DNA of 64,000 bases from the NCBI GenBank assembly GCA_011800805.1, contig MPNW01000017.1, positions 90,117 to 154,116 on the forward strand, in the 5' to 3' direction. This stretch comes from Hirudo medicinalis (lineage: Eukaryota; Annelida; Clitellata; Hirudinida; Hirudinidae). A model generated the notes under the pieces. The model did not search any database. It was given only the letters and a program-made list of their open reading frames with translations, and had not been told where the DNA came from. A program made the position numbers and the translations under genes. Each line of letters starts with the position of its first letter. Position 1 is the stretch's first letter. This document shows positions 36,891-50,163 of this stretch, piece by piece.

Positions 36891-37529
36891 CGTGTCGTCA
36901 GCGGCGTCGTGTTTATTATCGGAAGACAGAAAGGCGCAGAGGAAATGAAGCGGTCAGAAAGCAACAAGATTAGCATTGTGGTCACGTGAGAAAAAATAAA
37001 TTTCATTCATTGACGCCTACTTCCTCCTCAAAACTTGGTTGATCGTTCAATCGGCTGATTGAATTCAATCGCTTGATTGTTAAACCGCTCGATGAATTCA
37101 ATCGTCGCACTTCGTTGCCCGCCAACTTTGGACGATCAATTGAAAAGCTGTTGATTGAAGCTGGAGAAGATGAAAGCGATTTCGCAATGGTTTTCGTTAA
37201 TGAATGTAAAATAATCACAAGAACGTTTAATTAATTTCCTTCGTCACAACACGCGACAAGGCGCTGATCCCGCCCCTTCTCAATCGTCTGGCTAAGTGAT
37301 TGACATCTGGCAGAGTGAAGTCATTGGCCGAGCTCGAAATGTGAATTTTTCTCGACGTCCAATGGGATTGAAAGGCATTTTCGAGTAGTATTTGTTGAGG
37401 TTGTAACCGCAGTTCAAGTCAAACCAATTAAAGAGTTTGGCAGCCAATGAGAAGTTAGAGTCTTGTATATACAATCAATCTTTTTCTAAACACTCGGCTA
37501 TCATTTCTACTGCAGGTGGCTTCCAAATT

Positions 37530-37692
37530 ATGCCAGGTAAGTGATTTTCTTCGTATGGATTTGAATTGAACAGTTGAATCTCATCTTGAATGAATTAGTG
37601 AATGAATTGAGTGAATTGAATGAATTGAATTCATTTGTTTTGTCACAGTCATCTGCCTACAGAAGAACTCGAAATCATCCTTCATGATATGA
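37530..37692 (+). promoter_or_regulatory. Putative engrailed 5'-UTR intron and upstream ORF
   Basis: A strong donor (tgccag then gtaagtg, donor at 37537) and an acceptor (tttgtcacag, ending 37648) define a possible 112-nt 5'-UTR intron. After splicing, an ATG at 37530 opens a 16-codon upstream ORF whose TGA (37690-37692) overlaps the engrailed ATG (37689-37691) as ATGA, an arrangement seen where reinitiation controls translation. This assumes that the intron is used and that transcription starts upstream. Confidence 0.4.
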
Positions 37693-40600
37693 CAATTATC
37701 GATTCGTCCTCATCGCCTCAACCCTACGACCACATTCACACTTTCCATCTCCGCAAACGTGAAATGTCCTCATCTGCTAAAGACGATTCGAGGTCATCTT
37801 TCGATAAGTTGAGGTCAAATTTTACGAGGACCTCCAAATCCGATGAAGTGAAAAATGTAAATACAGTGAAATCTGTTGAGAGTCAATCGAGTCCAACAAG
37901 GTGCCCAGCTGAGTCTTCCGGTTTGTCTAACTATCAGCCTCTGGAGAACCTTTCCAAACTTGTCGACAGTGCACCGAGTATGAAGGAGGTCACGAAGTTC
38001 AGAAGCGAAGGACTTTCAAAGTGGAATTCCACCCACTGTGACCTCGAAGGAGCCAAAATCAGCAAAAGCTGCAAACCGTCACCATCTCGAAGCACTCCAA
38101 CATCGGAACACAAAACTAGTCTCGAAACGACAAATGAATCTCACGACGAGAAACGACAGAAGAAAAGAAAGGTTTTCTCAATTGCTGACATTTTGGATCC
38201 ACATTTTGGTTCTAAGTCGTCCAATGACAGCAAACGAACCCGGTTTGACCACCCTGAACCAACGCGCACCCCTTACCTTCAAAATTCCCTGCCAGTTCCA
38301 TTCCCAGTCATGAATCCGATTGTTTGTGGAATGTTGGAGCAACACACCGGAGCGTATTTTTGGAATTTCTGCCAGACAAACTCTTCTCCGAATCATTTGT
38401 ACCCGAAACTGGAAAAAGAAAATCCGTCGATGTGCAACAACAACAATGGTTTCAATAATTACCTGCCAATACCTCTGCATCAAAACCTCTTCTATCATCA
38501 CCCATCAATGACGAGCTACCACCTTCCTTACTCGATGTCTCTTCATCGGGTCAAACCGCCGACGCCACCCTTGGAAAGGTTTTCTGCTCCTGGAGACACG
38601 CGATCTCAGCAGGAGAGTTTAAAACTAATTCTTGCCAACAAGGACAAGGGATCAACATTTTCAGGATCAGCGGACACCGGTGAATATCATAACAACCACC
38701 GTGCACTTCCTTCATCTTCACCACCACCACCACCACTACCAACAACAACAAGCAGACCACACAACAAATCGGGAGATCGAACCCCTGGGATAACCACAGA
38801 ATCACCGAGGTCCACCACGTCTCAGCCCATCGACAAAAGCTCTGAGCAGAACAGGTCTCAAATGTCCCAAAAACTTTGGCCTGCTTGGGTTTACTGTACC
38901 CGTTATTCAGACAGGCCTTCTTCAGGTAAAGTCATTAACTTTGAATTACGTTTATTTTCCTAGCATGCTTACAATGATTGTTATTTCATTTGTCGTTGTA
39001 TCCTCCTGCAGTTATTTTTGTGCTCTTAATTATTTGGATGATGTTTGAATACATCAGCTGTGAGATGATCACGGTTGACCTTTAAAGAAATGATTGAATC
39101 TTTAAGACGACCTTATTACGACAATTAATATTTTATTTTTAATTTTATTTTTAATTTTTATTTTTTAATATTTTTATTTTTTCTTTGACCTTTTTCAATC
39201 CATGAGGGCATAATTTTTCGAGTCTCATTGGAAGCATTTAAAACATCATTAACCGTTGAAATAAATAAATAAATATATATAAATATATGTGTGATTTAAT
39301 ATTTGTATTATTATTGTTTTACACTGATGACACAATGATGATAGAATAATAATATAATAATGTAGAATGTTTGCCAATAATAAATAAAAAAAATAAAAAT
39401 AAAATAAATAAAAGGAGAAACTTTGTGAAACATTGAACGTTGTGAATTCAAAGGAGAAAGCTGTTTTTCCATGTTTTAATTGAACTAATTATGAATACTA
39501 ATTGTGCATACTAATTATGCATATTAATTATGAATCCATTTCATTCTGCATTTCGAAGTCAATCACAGTTGAACCTTTTTAAGTGCAAAGTCTTTGCAAT
39601 TGGAGTATGTATTAGTTCATCAGCTCTCGTCCTCAATGTTGTTGTTATTATTTTTATTGTTCAACAACATTTCAAAACCTCCTCGTAATTGATCCTCACC
39701 GATTGAACCGCTGCAATATAAATTATAAATAATTATATTAAAATAACATAATTACAAACCATTACTTTCGACTAGTTGTTTTACGTTTTTTCATGAAATG
39801 GAACAAATACGGACTTCAAGAATTGTAGGTAATTTGTAAGAATAAATAATATTTCCTTAATGAGCTCTAATATTAATGTTTGAAAATTCAATCGTAAATA
39901 ATGCAATTAAAAATTTCTCGAAACAACTGAGTGTAATTGCTGAAGTGTTTCTTTCCTCAACGTGAATTATTACAATTCTTTATCTTTAAAGCCTATCAAT
40001 GCATCCATGCATGCGTCTAACTCATTCTTCCATTCATATGAAAGTCTAATTGAATACTCCATAAATAATTAAAATTACCTGCCTAGAATTCTGAAAAATT
40101 ATTTCAGCATTCAAGTCAGCAAAAAATTTACGATTGGCATACTTTCGCTTGAATTAATTTCAAGCTATTTAATTATTTGTAATAACACAGGTCATTCTTA
40201 CTGCTCATCTGCGTGGCGGATAGTAAACAATTCAATCACTTCGATTGAATGCATTATTTTGTACTAAAACTGAATTCCGAGATTTATATTAATCGGAATT
40301 CAAACGAGATGTTAGAATTCCAAAATATTTCCTGCTTAGAGTAAAACAAGTACAAATGTAATTGAAATTAGACGGTAATGTGAAGATGAATAATTCCTTC
40401 AACTCCAAATTGAATAACAAGCCACAGGAACTTTAAAAAGTGCTTCATTGAAACAACAACAACAACAACAACAACAACAGTAACAACAACAGCAACAACA
40501 ATAACAACAACAACAAAAACCTCAACAACAACAGCAACAACAACAACAAAATTCTTCTATTCTTTTTAAGCAACAGCAGAGAATTGTGGCTTGTGACATT

Positions 40601-42387
40601 GTAATTTAGTACACTTACTCATCCAAATGTTTTATTAAATAATCGTAATAATTATTAAATTATTCATTATTTTAAGTACAAAAAAATCAACGCAGATGAA
40701 AATGTTGCACGAAAATGTCCTTGGAATTGTGTTTCTGTTCTCCTCTAATTTTTGGAACTCATCGCCAAATCCCTGCCAATAAGATGTTATCTTTCATGTT
40801 AACTTCTGAATCTCTAAAAATTAATTTAAATCCAATATGTTAATTATAATAAAGTCTTAATTAATTTAAATCCAATATGTTAATTGCAATAAAGTCTTAA
40901 TTATTCTAGGACTCCACACGTGCAATCCTTTCTGTAATCTTTTCCGTCTCTAAACTCGTGTGCTTTTTCAGCATTTATCATCGAAGCAGTTTAATAAATA
41001 AACGAACAAATGACGTCATAAATGAATACAAACGAATGCTTATATGAGGCACAAATGATCCATTTATTATCTTATAATTATCCCGAACAATGCAGAACCC
41101 AGCGTGGAATTGCCAGGTGTCGCTTCAATAAAACCACCAATCCTATCCAAGCGTGGCTTCGATAAGCAATAAAAAGAAAATCATCAACCACTGGAGCAAT
41201 AACGAGAACTTCTTAATGCTGATGTACGAGACTTTTAGCATCCAACGTGTCCTTGAAAGCTGCAATTAGGGATAAATTATTGACACAATGTCGTCCTTAA
41301 GCCACTCTTTCACAAGGTACGATGAAGCTGATGCTATCGGAGCGAGCGATATTGCGGCAAACACCGAGGTGGTATTCGTATTCTATAATAAGTAAACATC
41401 AATAGGATTCTTTGTATCATATCTCTCACTCTCTCAAGCTTCCTATCTCTCCTTTCGCATAAGAGCGGCTCCTGCCTAAAGATGGACAGGCTGGTTATGC
41501 GTAGCAGCTGCTAAAGACACAATTTGAAAGGTGATGATAGTGATGATGACGACGAGGATGGTGATGATGACGTTAGCTTATTTTGGTGTTATTACTTATC
41601 GTACGTGAAGTTGATGGTAATGGTGGTGATAGCGTTTTAGTGGCGGCATCGATGATAATGATAATGTAGTAATTTTGTTACGATGGGCAGTAGTGCTTTA
41701 AGGAATTTATGTTGATGATAGTTGTCATTGTGCTTGTAATGTACTATTACGATCATCAGATGTGTTGTCCGCTTGGACTGTCAAAAAGGTTGTAAAATAT
41801 GATTATAATAAATAAACAAATAAATAAATATTATTTCTAATAATGGTGATGGATGGATGGATGGATGGATGGATGGATGGTCAGATAACGACGCATAGAA
41901 CAATAACAACAATTACTGAGCAGATCAATAGTTCAGTGACGTAATTATCTAAGCTGTATTGAATATTATTATTTTATTGATCCACCAATTATATTATATT
42001 TAATTTACTATCATTATCATTATATGTAACTATTTGGTAAATTGTAAATTCGTGTAACAAATTATGTTTGAATATTAATAATAATAAAAATAATAACAAT
42101 AAAACCAACATAATTTGTAATAATAAATCAACCAGTATTATTTTGCTGTTATATTATTATTATGGTTGATATTATTGTAGTAATTATCACTGATAATAAT
42201 AATTGTTATTAATAATTAATTAGCAACTAATTAATTAACAAGCAATTATTATATAAATTAATTACTATAATGGTAACAATTACTTATTAATTAATGTTAT
42301 TATACCCAATAATAATACTAATAATATACTATTTAATAATAATAATAATATTATTATTATTATACGCAATAATTAATATAGTATTAT

Positions 42388-42420
<33 letters not shown>

Positions 42421-45400
42421 TATTATTTTTATTAATTGTTATTATTGCTTACACATTGTTTGGAAGACTTGAAAATTTCTTCGAAACTTACAAAAGCGAG
42501 AAATTTATGTCACGCCTGTGATGCTTTATGGTCGTTAGATGGTCTTTAATGTGGCGGTCCAACCAAGTGATTTGTAAATACTTTATTATTTAATAATAAT
42601 AATAATAATAATTATAATAAATTAATACAATTAGATTAATAATACATTACATTTAATTCAATCTAATATATGTTAATATAATATATTATATTAATTAAAA
42701 AATTCAATATAATAATAATAATCGGCATGCAGACTGGCCGAATGGGTTACGTTCCTGCATACGACGGTAATGGCAACAGTCGCAATGTGTGGTGTTCGAA
42801 ACCCAGCCTGCACTGCCACAAGCGCTCTTGGGAAGGAGCGCCATATAAATGGTTAACAAAAAGCGCCTCTGACGCTATGCATAAAGCGCTATATAAATGA
42901 ACTACATTTACATAATAGTAATAACATTATTATTACTAATATAATAATAATAACAATATTAATTAATATTAATAATTAATATAATACTTATTATTGTTAT
43001 ATGTTCTATTTTAATTGATATACTATTATTATTACTATTATTTGATTAATATTACTATTATTATTATTGCTATTATTACTGTTTTTGATGTTATTTTATC
43101 GGCCTATCATCAGTAAATTTAAAATTATGTCTCCTTGTTTTTTTTTTATAGAAATTACAAACAGTCATTGGTTGAAAGATAGGTAGACGCTAGTTGTAAT
43201 AATAATTATAAATAGTAATTATAGCAAGAATGTGTAATGGATGCATGGGCGGACGGACTGATGGACGATGATGATGATGATGATGATGACGATGATGATG
43301 ACGATGATGACGACGACGATGACGACGACGATGATGATGATGGCATGCTGCGCAAGTGGAAGGTATTCTGGCACAGAAGTCGCCACATAATCTCAGTCAC
43401 TAAAGATCTCAACATGTCATCAAATGAATCTCTTCGACCTTGACTTGAAAAAACAATCAGCCTTTTCAGGGTGACGATGACATCGGCGATGATGATGATG
43501 ACGTCGACGACGATAATGATAACGATGGAGTTAAACAGAAATCAGTTCTCATTAGGCCGTGATCTCGTGCTGTGAGAAGAACTCGAGTGAATGTCTAGGG
43601 TCCCGCATGTTCTTTGAACAAACATTGGACGATCTCTCAGGGGTCGGCCACGATGTCAGAAGACTTGAAAACACATCAACAAGCCACACACATCGTCCTC
43701 AGTCTGAAATGTTGACTCTTTTGATAGCTTCATTATTCTCTCTCTCTTTACGCTGTTTTGGCCCCTTACCGAGTTCGGACAGGACGATAAATTATGATTT
43801 TTATGATGATTATCGTGCTGATGGTGATCATGCTGCTGATGATGATGCTGTTGCTGATGATGAATGATGGTGATGATGATGATGACGACGACGATGAATG
43901 AAACTGGCAAAGGCGATGTAATCACGTTATTGACAGTTTTAAAGCGCTAAGATGAATCGAAATATAATAAAATAATATAAAAATATAATAATATAAAATA
44001 ATAGCAATAACAATAAAAAATGACAATGATGATGATGATAATAATAATAATGACAATAATAATAATAATGATAATGTTAATAATAGCAATAATAATAGAA
44101 TAGCTGACATTAGTGGAATATCACCAACTCAGAAGAACATAGAACGACCTCCATTGAAGTAAAGAAAGTTTGAATATTACTCAAGATGATTTCGACAGAA
44201 TAATAAATGAAATTAATAAAAATATCAAGGAATTAGTAATAAATGGTTGAGAGTAAAGTGTTCTCACGAATATTAAACTTCCTTCCTATTCTTTCTTTCG
44301 AAATCATTTGAAAGTTTTGCATAATTTCAGCCTAATCACAAAAGAAATTATTCATGCTTTCTCCAAGTAAAATTTGCTTCGAGAAGTTAATTAATATTTA
44401 ACTAAAAGTTTTTATAATAACAGTTTAATATTTAACTACAAAAGTTTTATAAACGTCTGATCACAAATGATGACAACTGGAATTCCTGGAATCTTTAGAA
44501 ATCGTGGGCACAGCATCAAGAGTTATGCCGGTGAGGACTTTGAGAAATTACGTCTAGTATCTTAAAAATATGTAAAAATTATTTTCTCAAGACCCGAATG
44601 AAATGAATAGACAGAAAGAAAGAGAAATAACAAGCGATTCGATTTTGATTCAAATTCTAAGGAGAAACGCCACGCCATTGAAGGTCCAATACGAAAATTT
44701 ATTGGTCTTGGAAGGGCTGTGACAGGGGATTATAGAGCGAATAGAAATTATGAATAGCTTAATATTAGAACTAGTAGAAGCTAGTAATTGAATGCTGCCT
44801 CTGAATGAGTGCCACACTCGTCGATTCTACGCAGGTGTCCCGAAGCTCGGTGAGTACTGAATGCCGAGTATAAACAAGTTTATCATTCTGTCGACCAGGA
44901 GAGATTAACAAGAAAATACATTCGCCTGCCCTAATGCCTCAGATTAACTTGCTACGATGTATCGCACACAAACCACGCTCCACAGACCCGATAGTCTATA
45001 GGACTTTCCCACAGCAGTTGAATCCCGTGGTAGATAGAGATTCTCTTGTTGTCAAGGTTCTCTCGCTGTTATTGCTCTCGATTTATTATTGCTATACTCC
45101 TGTGAAAACCATGCCATTATGACGATGAAGTCATGAGAAGATCTGACTCCTACGGCAGAATTTTTCGACTTCTTGAACCTCACTTTTGTGTGTCTTTCTG
45201 TACGTGCGTGTAGTTGTTTGCCATGGTTTCTCTTTTCCTGCATTTATGTGCTCTCTTGTGCTTTTGTTTTAGAATGTTTGCAGTTGCAATTATATGTAGA
45301 ACTGTGAGAGCACTCATTACCTATTTATTTCGTCAGTTATCCATCTATGCCGCATTAAACTTTAGAAATTGACTCTAAAAATTAAGAAGTAACAATAAAA

Positions 45401-47065
45401 ATTAACAGAAAATAAAAATTCAATTTAAAAATTTAAACAAATTCTCAAAGCGTTGAAGGATTGGATAAAGTAGAATACAGGCAGCCCATTGTTAGATCTC
45501 AAATTGAAACGACTATCTCAAAGCCGAGAGTTGGCACAACTTTTGTTATTATTATTGTTATTAATTATAATTATTATATTATAAATTATAACTATAATTA
45601 TATTATAAGTATTAATTGTAATTAATTATTTATATAATTTATTTAGTGTAGTATTTTACATGTTTTATAAAATATTACTACCATATTGCATCTATAATAT
45701 GAAACAGAAAATACATGTGTATGTCTGTCTGTCCCAAGAACTCCTCCGAAACGATAACGGTAGCGACTTGAAATTTGCACACGTCATTCTCTATGACATT
45801 CTTAGGTCAACTGTGCTATTTTCAATATTCAAGTTTTCCAACTTTCACATTTTCCTAAATCGCATTCGAGCTTTAAACTCGAGAGCTACTGAAAGCGAGG
45901 AGCGATGTGCTCCCGCATGGTGTAGTGTTTTGAGAACTCCTCTCGCGATGGCGACACGGGTTCGAGTCCCGTTGCAGGAGCACAAGAACTTAATCGCCCA
46001 GTTCTTTGAGGACGAGTAGCTGGCTGAATTCGGAGGACGTAAATAATAAAATTAATTATAATGACAAAAATTGATTTGACTGGTGAAGCCGGTTAAAAAA
46101 AACTAGTTATTTATAAACCAACGAATGATGAATATGCCTTGCGTAAATCTTCCGTGATGGCCAATGATCGTTATCTGTAATGCCACATTACCACCACTGT
46201 CGTCATTATTATCGTTACAGTCACGTGATGATGTAATTTGTCAATGATCACAACATGATTCTGTGGTGCCAGTTCTTTTGTCGATGGAGAAATGATATTT
46301 CGACCTTTGTGGAAGATGACATTTAATATAACAAAAACAACATCCACACTAAACATCACTAAAAACATTTATTAAAACATATACATATAAAATATAATCA
46401 AAGAATTTGATCAAACAATTACTTCACTTTATTTCTCCAATTCTTCAGTCTTTTAATTTTTGAGGCAAAAACTTTCATTTTAAAACGACTGGATATTGCA
46501 ACATTCCCGAGTTAACTGAAACACGAACACTTCTTTTTAAGACAAGTTCTGTATTTGCGTTAGGACTTCACGGAGAAATATTTAATTTCAAGATCAAGTT
46601 CTTGTGATTTTTATGAAATTACATTGAACTAAATTCTTATAAATTTTAGGGCCTCGGACCAGAAAACCACGCAGGAAGATGCAAAAATCGTCGGCAGACG
46701 CCAACATTCAACAAACCTCCTCATCGTCTTCTTCATCTTCAGCCGTAGACGACAAGAGACCAAGGACAGCTTTTAACCAGGAGCAACTGGCCATACTCAA
46801 GAAGGAGTTTGCTGCCAACCAGTATTTGACCGAGGAACGCCGAATATCTCTGAGTTCCACTCTCGGTCTAAACGAGTCTCAGATAAAAATATGGTTCCAG
46901 AACAAAAGGGCCAAGCTGAAGAAATCATCTGGCATTCCGAACAGACTTGCCATAGAATTAATGGCTCAGGGACTTTACAACCACTCCACCCTTAAGTCAT
47001 CCCAGCAGAAATCAGGAGCCACGTCACCCTCATCTTCCTCATCGAGATCCCCTGCGGCATTCTAG
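37689..47065 (+). CDS. en: Engrailed homeobox transcription factor, two coding exons
   Basis: Sequence-specific repressor in segmentation and neural patterning. Exons 37689-38925 and 46650-47065 join in phase (Ser then Gly split by the intron) to about 550 residues. All five engrailed homology regions are visible: EH1 at about 163-169 (FSIADILDP, the Groucho-binding motif), EH2 at about 396-413 ([18 protein letters not shown]), EH3 just before the homeodomain ([10 protein letters not shown]), EH4 homeodomain at about 447-506 with recognition-helix [11 protein letters not shown] (Gln50) and EH5 (KKSSG, then [11 protein letters not shown]). The 7724-bp intron separates EH2 from EH3, a place where introns are known in other engrailed genes. 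The homeodomain differs from common forms at several positions ([20 protein letters not shown]). Poly-Ser stretches precede the homeodomain and end the protein. The start was taken at the first in-frame ATG; an upstream TTG was ignored. Confidence 0.97.
40452..40555 (+). repeat. (CAA)n microsatellite in engrailed intron
   Basis: Runs of caa with cag and taa interruptions over about 100 bp. Confidence 0.9.
40821..40900 (+). repeat. Two-copy 40-bp tandem duplication in engrailed intron
   Basis: 40821-40860 and 40861-40900 are adjacent copies identical at 38 of 40 positions (attata against attgca is the only change), starting ttaatttaaatccaatatg and ending aataaagtcttaa. A recent tandem duplication. 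Confidence 0.95.
41848..41880 (+). repeat. (GGAT)n microsatellite
   Basis: About eight perfect ggat units in the engrailed intron. Confidence 0.9.
42060..42715. repeat. AAT/ATT-rich tract in engrailed intron
   Basis: Long, degenerate AT-only sequence dominated by aat and att triplets, with several inverted repeats able to form hairpins (for example near 42335-42370). It ends against the 5' boundary of the SINE at about 42720. Confidence 0.7.
42722..42915 (+). mobile_element. tRNA-derived SINE, near full length
   Basis: The head has an A-box-like stretch (tggccgaatgggttac, like tRNA-Leu/Ser) and a B-box-like ggtgttcgaaaccc. The body ends in a tail in which gcgccatataaatgg and gcgctatataaatga occur as two related units around agcgcctctgacgctatgc. 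Fragments of this tail recur at 2490-2560 and 53990-54030. RNA polymerase III would transcribe such an element, and non-LTR enzymes mobilise it. The partner element is not identified. Confidence 0.75.
43262..43341 (+). repeat. GAT/GAC microsatellite in engrailed intron
   Basis: About 26 gat or gac triplets. Opposite-strand poly-Ser and same-strand poly-Asp frames are artefacts. Further short GAT/GAC tracts occur at 43475-43530, 43797-43903 and, as AAT/GAT, 44022-44098. Confidence 0.9.
45907..46060 (+). mobile_element. tRNA-derived SINE-like element with well-kept tRNA head
   Basis: 45907-45983 begins gtgctcccgca and ends tgcaggagcac, which pair over 10 of 11 positions. Inside are an A-box-like tggtgtagtg and a near-perfect B box (gggttcgagtccc) in a T-arm with a 5-bp stem (acggg / cccgt). 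The acceptor pairing is too long and the D arm does not form, so it is tRNA-derived rather than a tRNA gene. An unrelated body and an AT-rich tail follow to about 46060. Confidence 0.6.
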
Positions 47066-47499
47066 TCCGACCAGCCCTCACTGTCTTGAGAGTTGATTTT
47101 GTAGAACCATTCACACAGTCTGGATTTGGAGTAATCAATTTTTCTTCAAGCATCAGAAACTTCTTAATCATCTGAACCGACTTAACATGCCTTGAGAACT
47201 TTTCTTTTAGAAAGTACATTTCTTGGTGGTGATGAACAACGAAGTATTATTTAAACGTTCTCCAAGTATAGAATGGAATCTATTTTGCTATTTGTGATTC
47301 GTCAATCTTTTTTCCATCCGAAAAGCCCTGGGGATGTAAACGGCATTCTTGTTTAATTTAAGCATACATGTATAATGCTTATTTCATATAATGAAGCCTC
47401 AATCGGGTACCTAATAATCTACATAATTGGCTTTCATGTTTTAACCAAATTGAAAACACTATTGACAATTTAAGTTATAAAGTGCCTCAAACATTTACA

Positions 47500-47505
47500 A
47501 ATAAA
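47500..47505 (+). terminator. Candidate poly(A) signal of engrailed
   Basis: AATAAA about 435 nt beyond the engrailed stop codon, followed by a second overlapping AATAAA. The sequence between has no coding character and would be the 3' UTR. Confidence 0.4.
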
Positions 47506-50150
47506 TAATAAATGTTTGTAGTTAAAATGCAATTTTTAAGTTGTATTTAAGTTGCTAAAGAAGACTCGAGTTAAAGCCGTTGTAAGCGCTAGTTTTGAGA
47601 ACAATAATTCTATTGTTTTGATTGCGAAGTCTTACAAGCAAGATCAGCTTAAAAGTAGCACAATTTACAAATGTTTTTGATGATATTACATGTAATTCAT
47701 TAAAATGGCTAAATTGATTAGTCTATGAAGGCTTGTTGAGCATGGGATAAAGAATATCCGAGGGGACAATGAACTCCATTTAGTAGCAGTTGACTGAACA
47801 GCTGAAATTAAATTCCGATTTTTAGAAGCAACAGCAATCAATCATTCATTCTTTATGGTCGATACAAAATGGATTAAAAAATTAAAGGTAAAAAAGACCA
47901 CTTCGAAAAATTTATCATGTTCGATAAATTACAAGGAACAAGACCTCCCTTACATCAGCATCTGATTTATATCCTTTCAAGAGTCAATGTTTTCGTGGAC
48001 ATAGATAAATAAATCTTCCTTTGCAGTCTTAACGTCATCAGAACATGGTTCACTTTTAATCGCCACGATTGATTCTCTCGCCTGCTGCTGTCGTCATGGC
48101 GATGAGAAGAGTCACCGATAAATAAAAAGTGTATTAAGCAGACCGTAGATAGTTAATTCGCGGGGACTAATTTAGTCGTCTAAGGTTGAGCTAATGCGTC
48201 CAGGACTGTCCGACGCTCATCAGCATTATTTCGTCTGCAATTTTTCGCGGCATCCGAGACATTCCGGAGTGGCTTTCGGATTCTTAATCACATTGTATTA
48301 AGCGGCACATCACAACCACTGAAACTAGACGGAGACGCGTGGCCGTCGGTTTAAATGAGGCAGAGATAAGCGGTTGATAGCAGAAAATGGTTTAATTACA
48401 GGCATCTATCTTACCTTGGGAATTCTCATCATGAGATCATTAATCAAACATACGACATTTCTTTTGACGTGTTCATCTGAAAGAAATTAACCTTTTCTTA
48501 AGGTTTCAACACCTACGATGTGCTTACTGTTGGCCATTAGGAATAATAACGATTTCAATTAGCTTCAACCTAACACGGGCTTTCTATATTTAGACATTAA
48601 TAATGAATATTATTCAGTATTATTGCAATTATTCACACAGGTACAGTCCAGTTGTTACGTGCCAAATGTGGACCAAGCCGTTTGAAATCGGTTGAGTTTG
48701 GCAAAACATAAAACTGAGTTCGCCTGAACTTTGAATTGTTTCAATTAAGAGCTCAGGCTCTTGGAAGTGGTGTGTAACATTTTCTCTCCAAATCATCCCG
48801 CTGTGTCTGAAGAATTTCTTATTTTGAACGACAAACAAGTTGCCTTTTTGTTATTACAACGTTGTGATGACGAAATTTAATTATTTAAATGAAAAATGCC
48901 AGCAATTAGCAACCGCCAGTTTTGTTTTTATGAATCTAATAAATTTTGTTCAATCGTTCAATATTCTTTTAATTTGAGCATGATTAATTGTTTTCTATTT
49001 TAGAGTTATTACAGCTCAATTGTGACCAGAATGCAGAATGCATATCTGAGAAGCAAAACAGAAAATGGGATTTTAAAATTTTATTGAAAATGAAACAATT
49101 ATCGTTGAAACACAGTTCACAGTTCCAATAACAAATGTTTTGATATTCGATATGACTTTGATGACTCATTTTTTATATGAAGTTCTTATTTCCAATTTCG
49201 TCAAAAAGTAATTGATTACTCACAACAAATTCTACAAATGTAAATAAGTGTTACGAGATAATTTGACTTTTTTTTTTTAAAAGTAGCATGTTGTGTTGTT
49301 GGTATTGTTGGTAGTTAATTCCTGTGGATATCTTCATCATTTGATACTAATAAAGCTCTGAACGGTTTCTTAAACAGCAAATGCATTGTGAAGATTTTTT
49401 AATTGCAAATTATTAATAATGTTATTAATGATATTATTACCAAGAAATCAACTCGAATGACTAAATTAAATCAGCATTTAAGGCTTTTCGCTTGCAAGGG
49501 ATGACTAAAGAGAGGATTTTCTTTCCGAAGTGATAAAGTTTCAATGTTTTTGAAGACATCTTCTGAAGCGATCCTAAGTTAAATCATCATTATACCGACG
49601 AATAATATATTAACAATATGCCCTTCAATTGGACAATGTTGGGCTTTCAAAGTAAAGGGAGGTTCGTATTGAAGCTGTGACAGTTTTTTGCGAAGTCCCA
49701 ATTAATGATGGATTGAAAGGAAGATCAGTTCAATGATACATTATTAAATCATTCCTCTCTCGCCACTCGCTACATTTAATTATGACATCAAGGTGAAATT
49801 GTTGATTTCTACCGAGATTGATTTTTATTTATTTGAAATAAAATGGTTTTGTTGCTAAGACACAAATGAAAATTCATCTAGAATTTATTATTGCAATTAT
49901 AATTTGTTATCACAGTTAAAGTTTATTTGGATCATCAGAAATATAAATAATCAGCGATAAATAAGAATAAAAGATGAAAGTAAGATGCGACAATGAACTG
50001 GTATCAAATTCTGACCAATGGATAAATTCCCACAGGCAATCAAACTTTTCAGAAACACGAATGAGCCTCATTATCCAAGCGATCAATAAGTTGTTAATTA
50101 TTTAACAAGTTATGAAGAATTAACGATGCAATATCTTGCTGTAGCAGCTT
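47506..50150. other. Intergenic between engrailed and the collagen gene
   Basis: AT-rich, with no recognisable gene, RNA or mobile element on either strand. The part nearest 50150 is the collagen promoter region. Confidence 0.5.
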
Positions 50151-50155
50151 GGAGG

Positions 50156-50163
50156 TATATATG
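50156..50163 (+). promoter_or_regulatory. TATA box of the collagen gene
   Basis: ggaggTATATATGagaagc stands about 460 bp upstream of the collagen ATG in sequence that is less AT-rich than its surroundings. A start site about 30 bp downstream would leave a long 5' UTR. Confidence 0.45.

Larger units (their letters stand above)
32073..37500. other. Gene-free interval upstream of engrailed, rich in simple repeats
   Basis: No gene recognised in 5.4 kb. The interval carries many microsatellites, listed separately. As the 5' flank of engrailed it probably contains cis-regulatory DNA, but I cannot point to a specific element. Confidence 0.5.

Noticed and set aside
36418..36948. Poly-Val, poly-Ile, poly-Met and poly-His frames
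   Set aside because: Translations of AAC, AAT and ATC microsatellites, open only because the repeat has no stop in those frames.
37635..37688. Longer engrailed start at 37635
   Set aside because: The codon is TTG and an acceptor (cacag, ending 37648) falls inside; the first in-frame ATG is at 37689.
43237..43443. Frame rich in Asp, and opposite-strand poly-Ser frame
   Set aside because: Produced by the GAT/GAC microsatellite in the engrailed intron; no protein-like sequence outside the repeat.
45907..45983. Candidate tRNA gene
   Set aside because: B box and T arm are good, but the terminal pairing is too long and four bases separate the T arm from the 7-bp acceptor strand; no proper D or anticodon arm.
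45660..46019. 119-codon frame on the plus strand
   Set aside because: Runs through AT-rich sequence and a tRNA-derived element; no conserved motif and no splice context.
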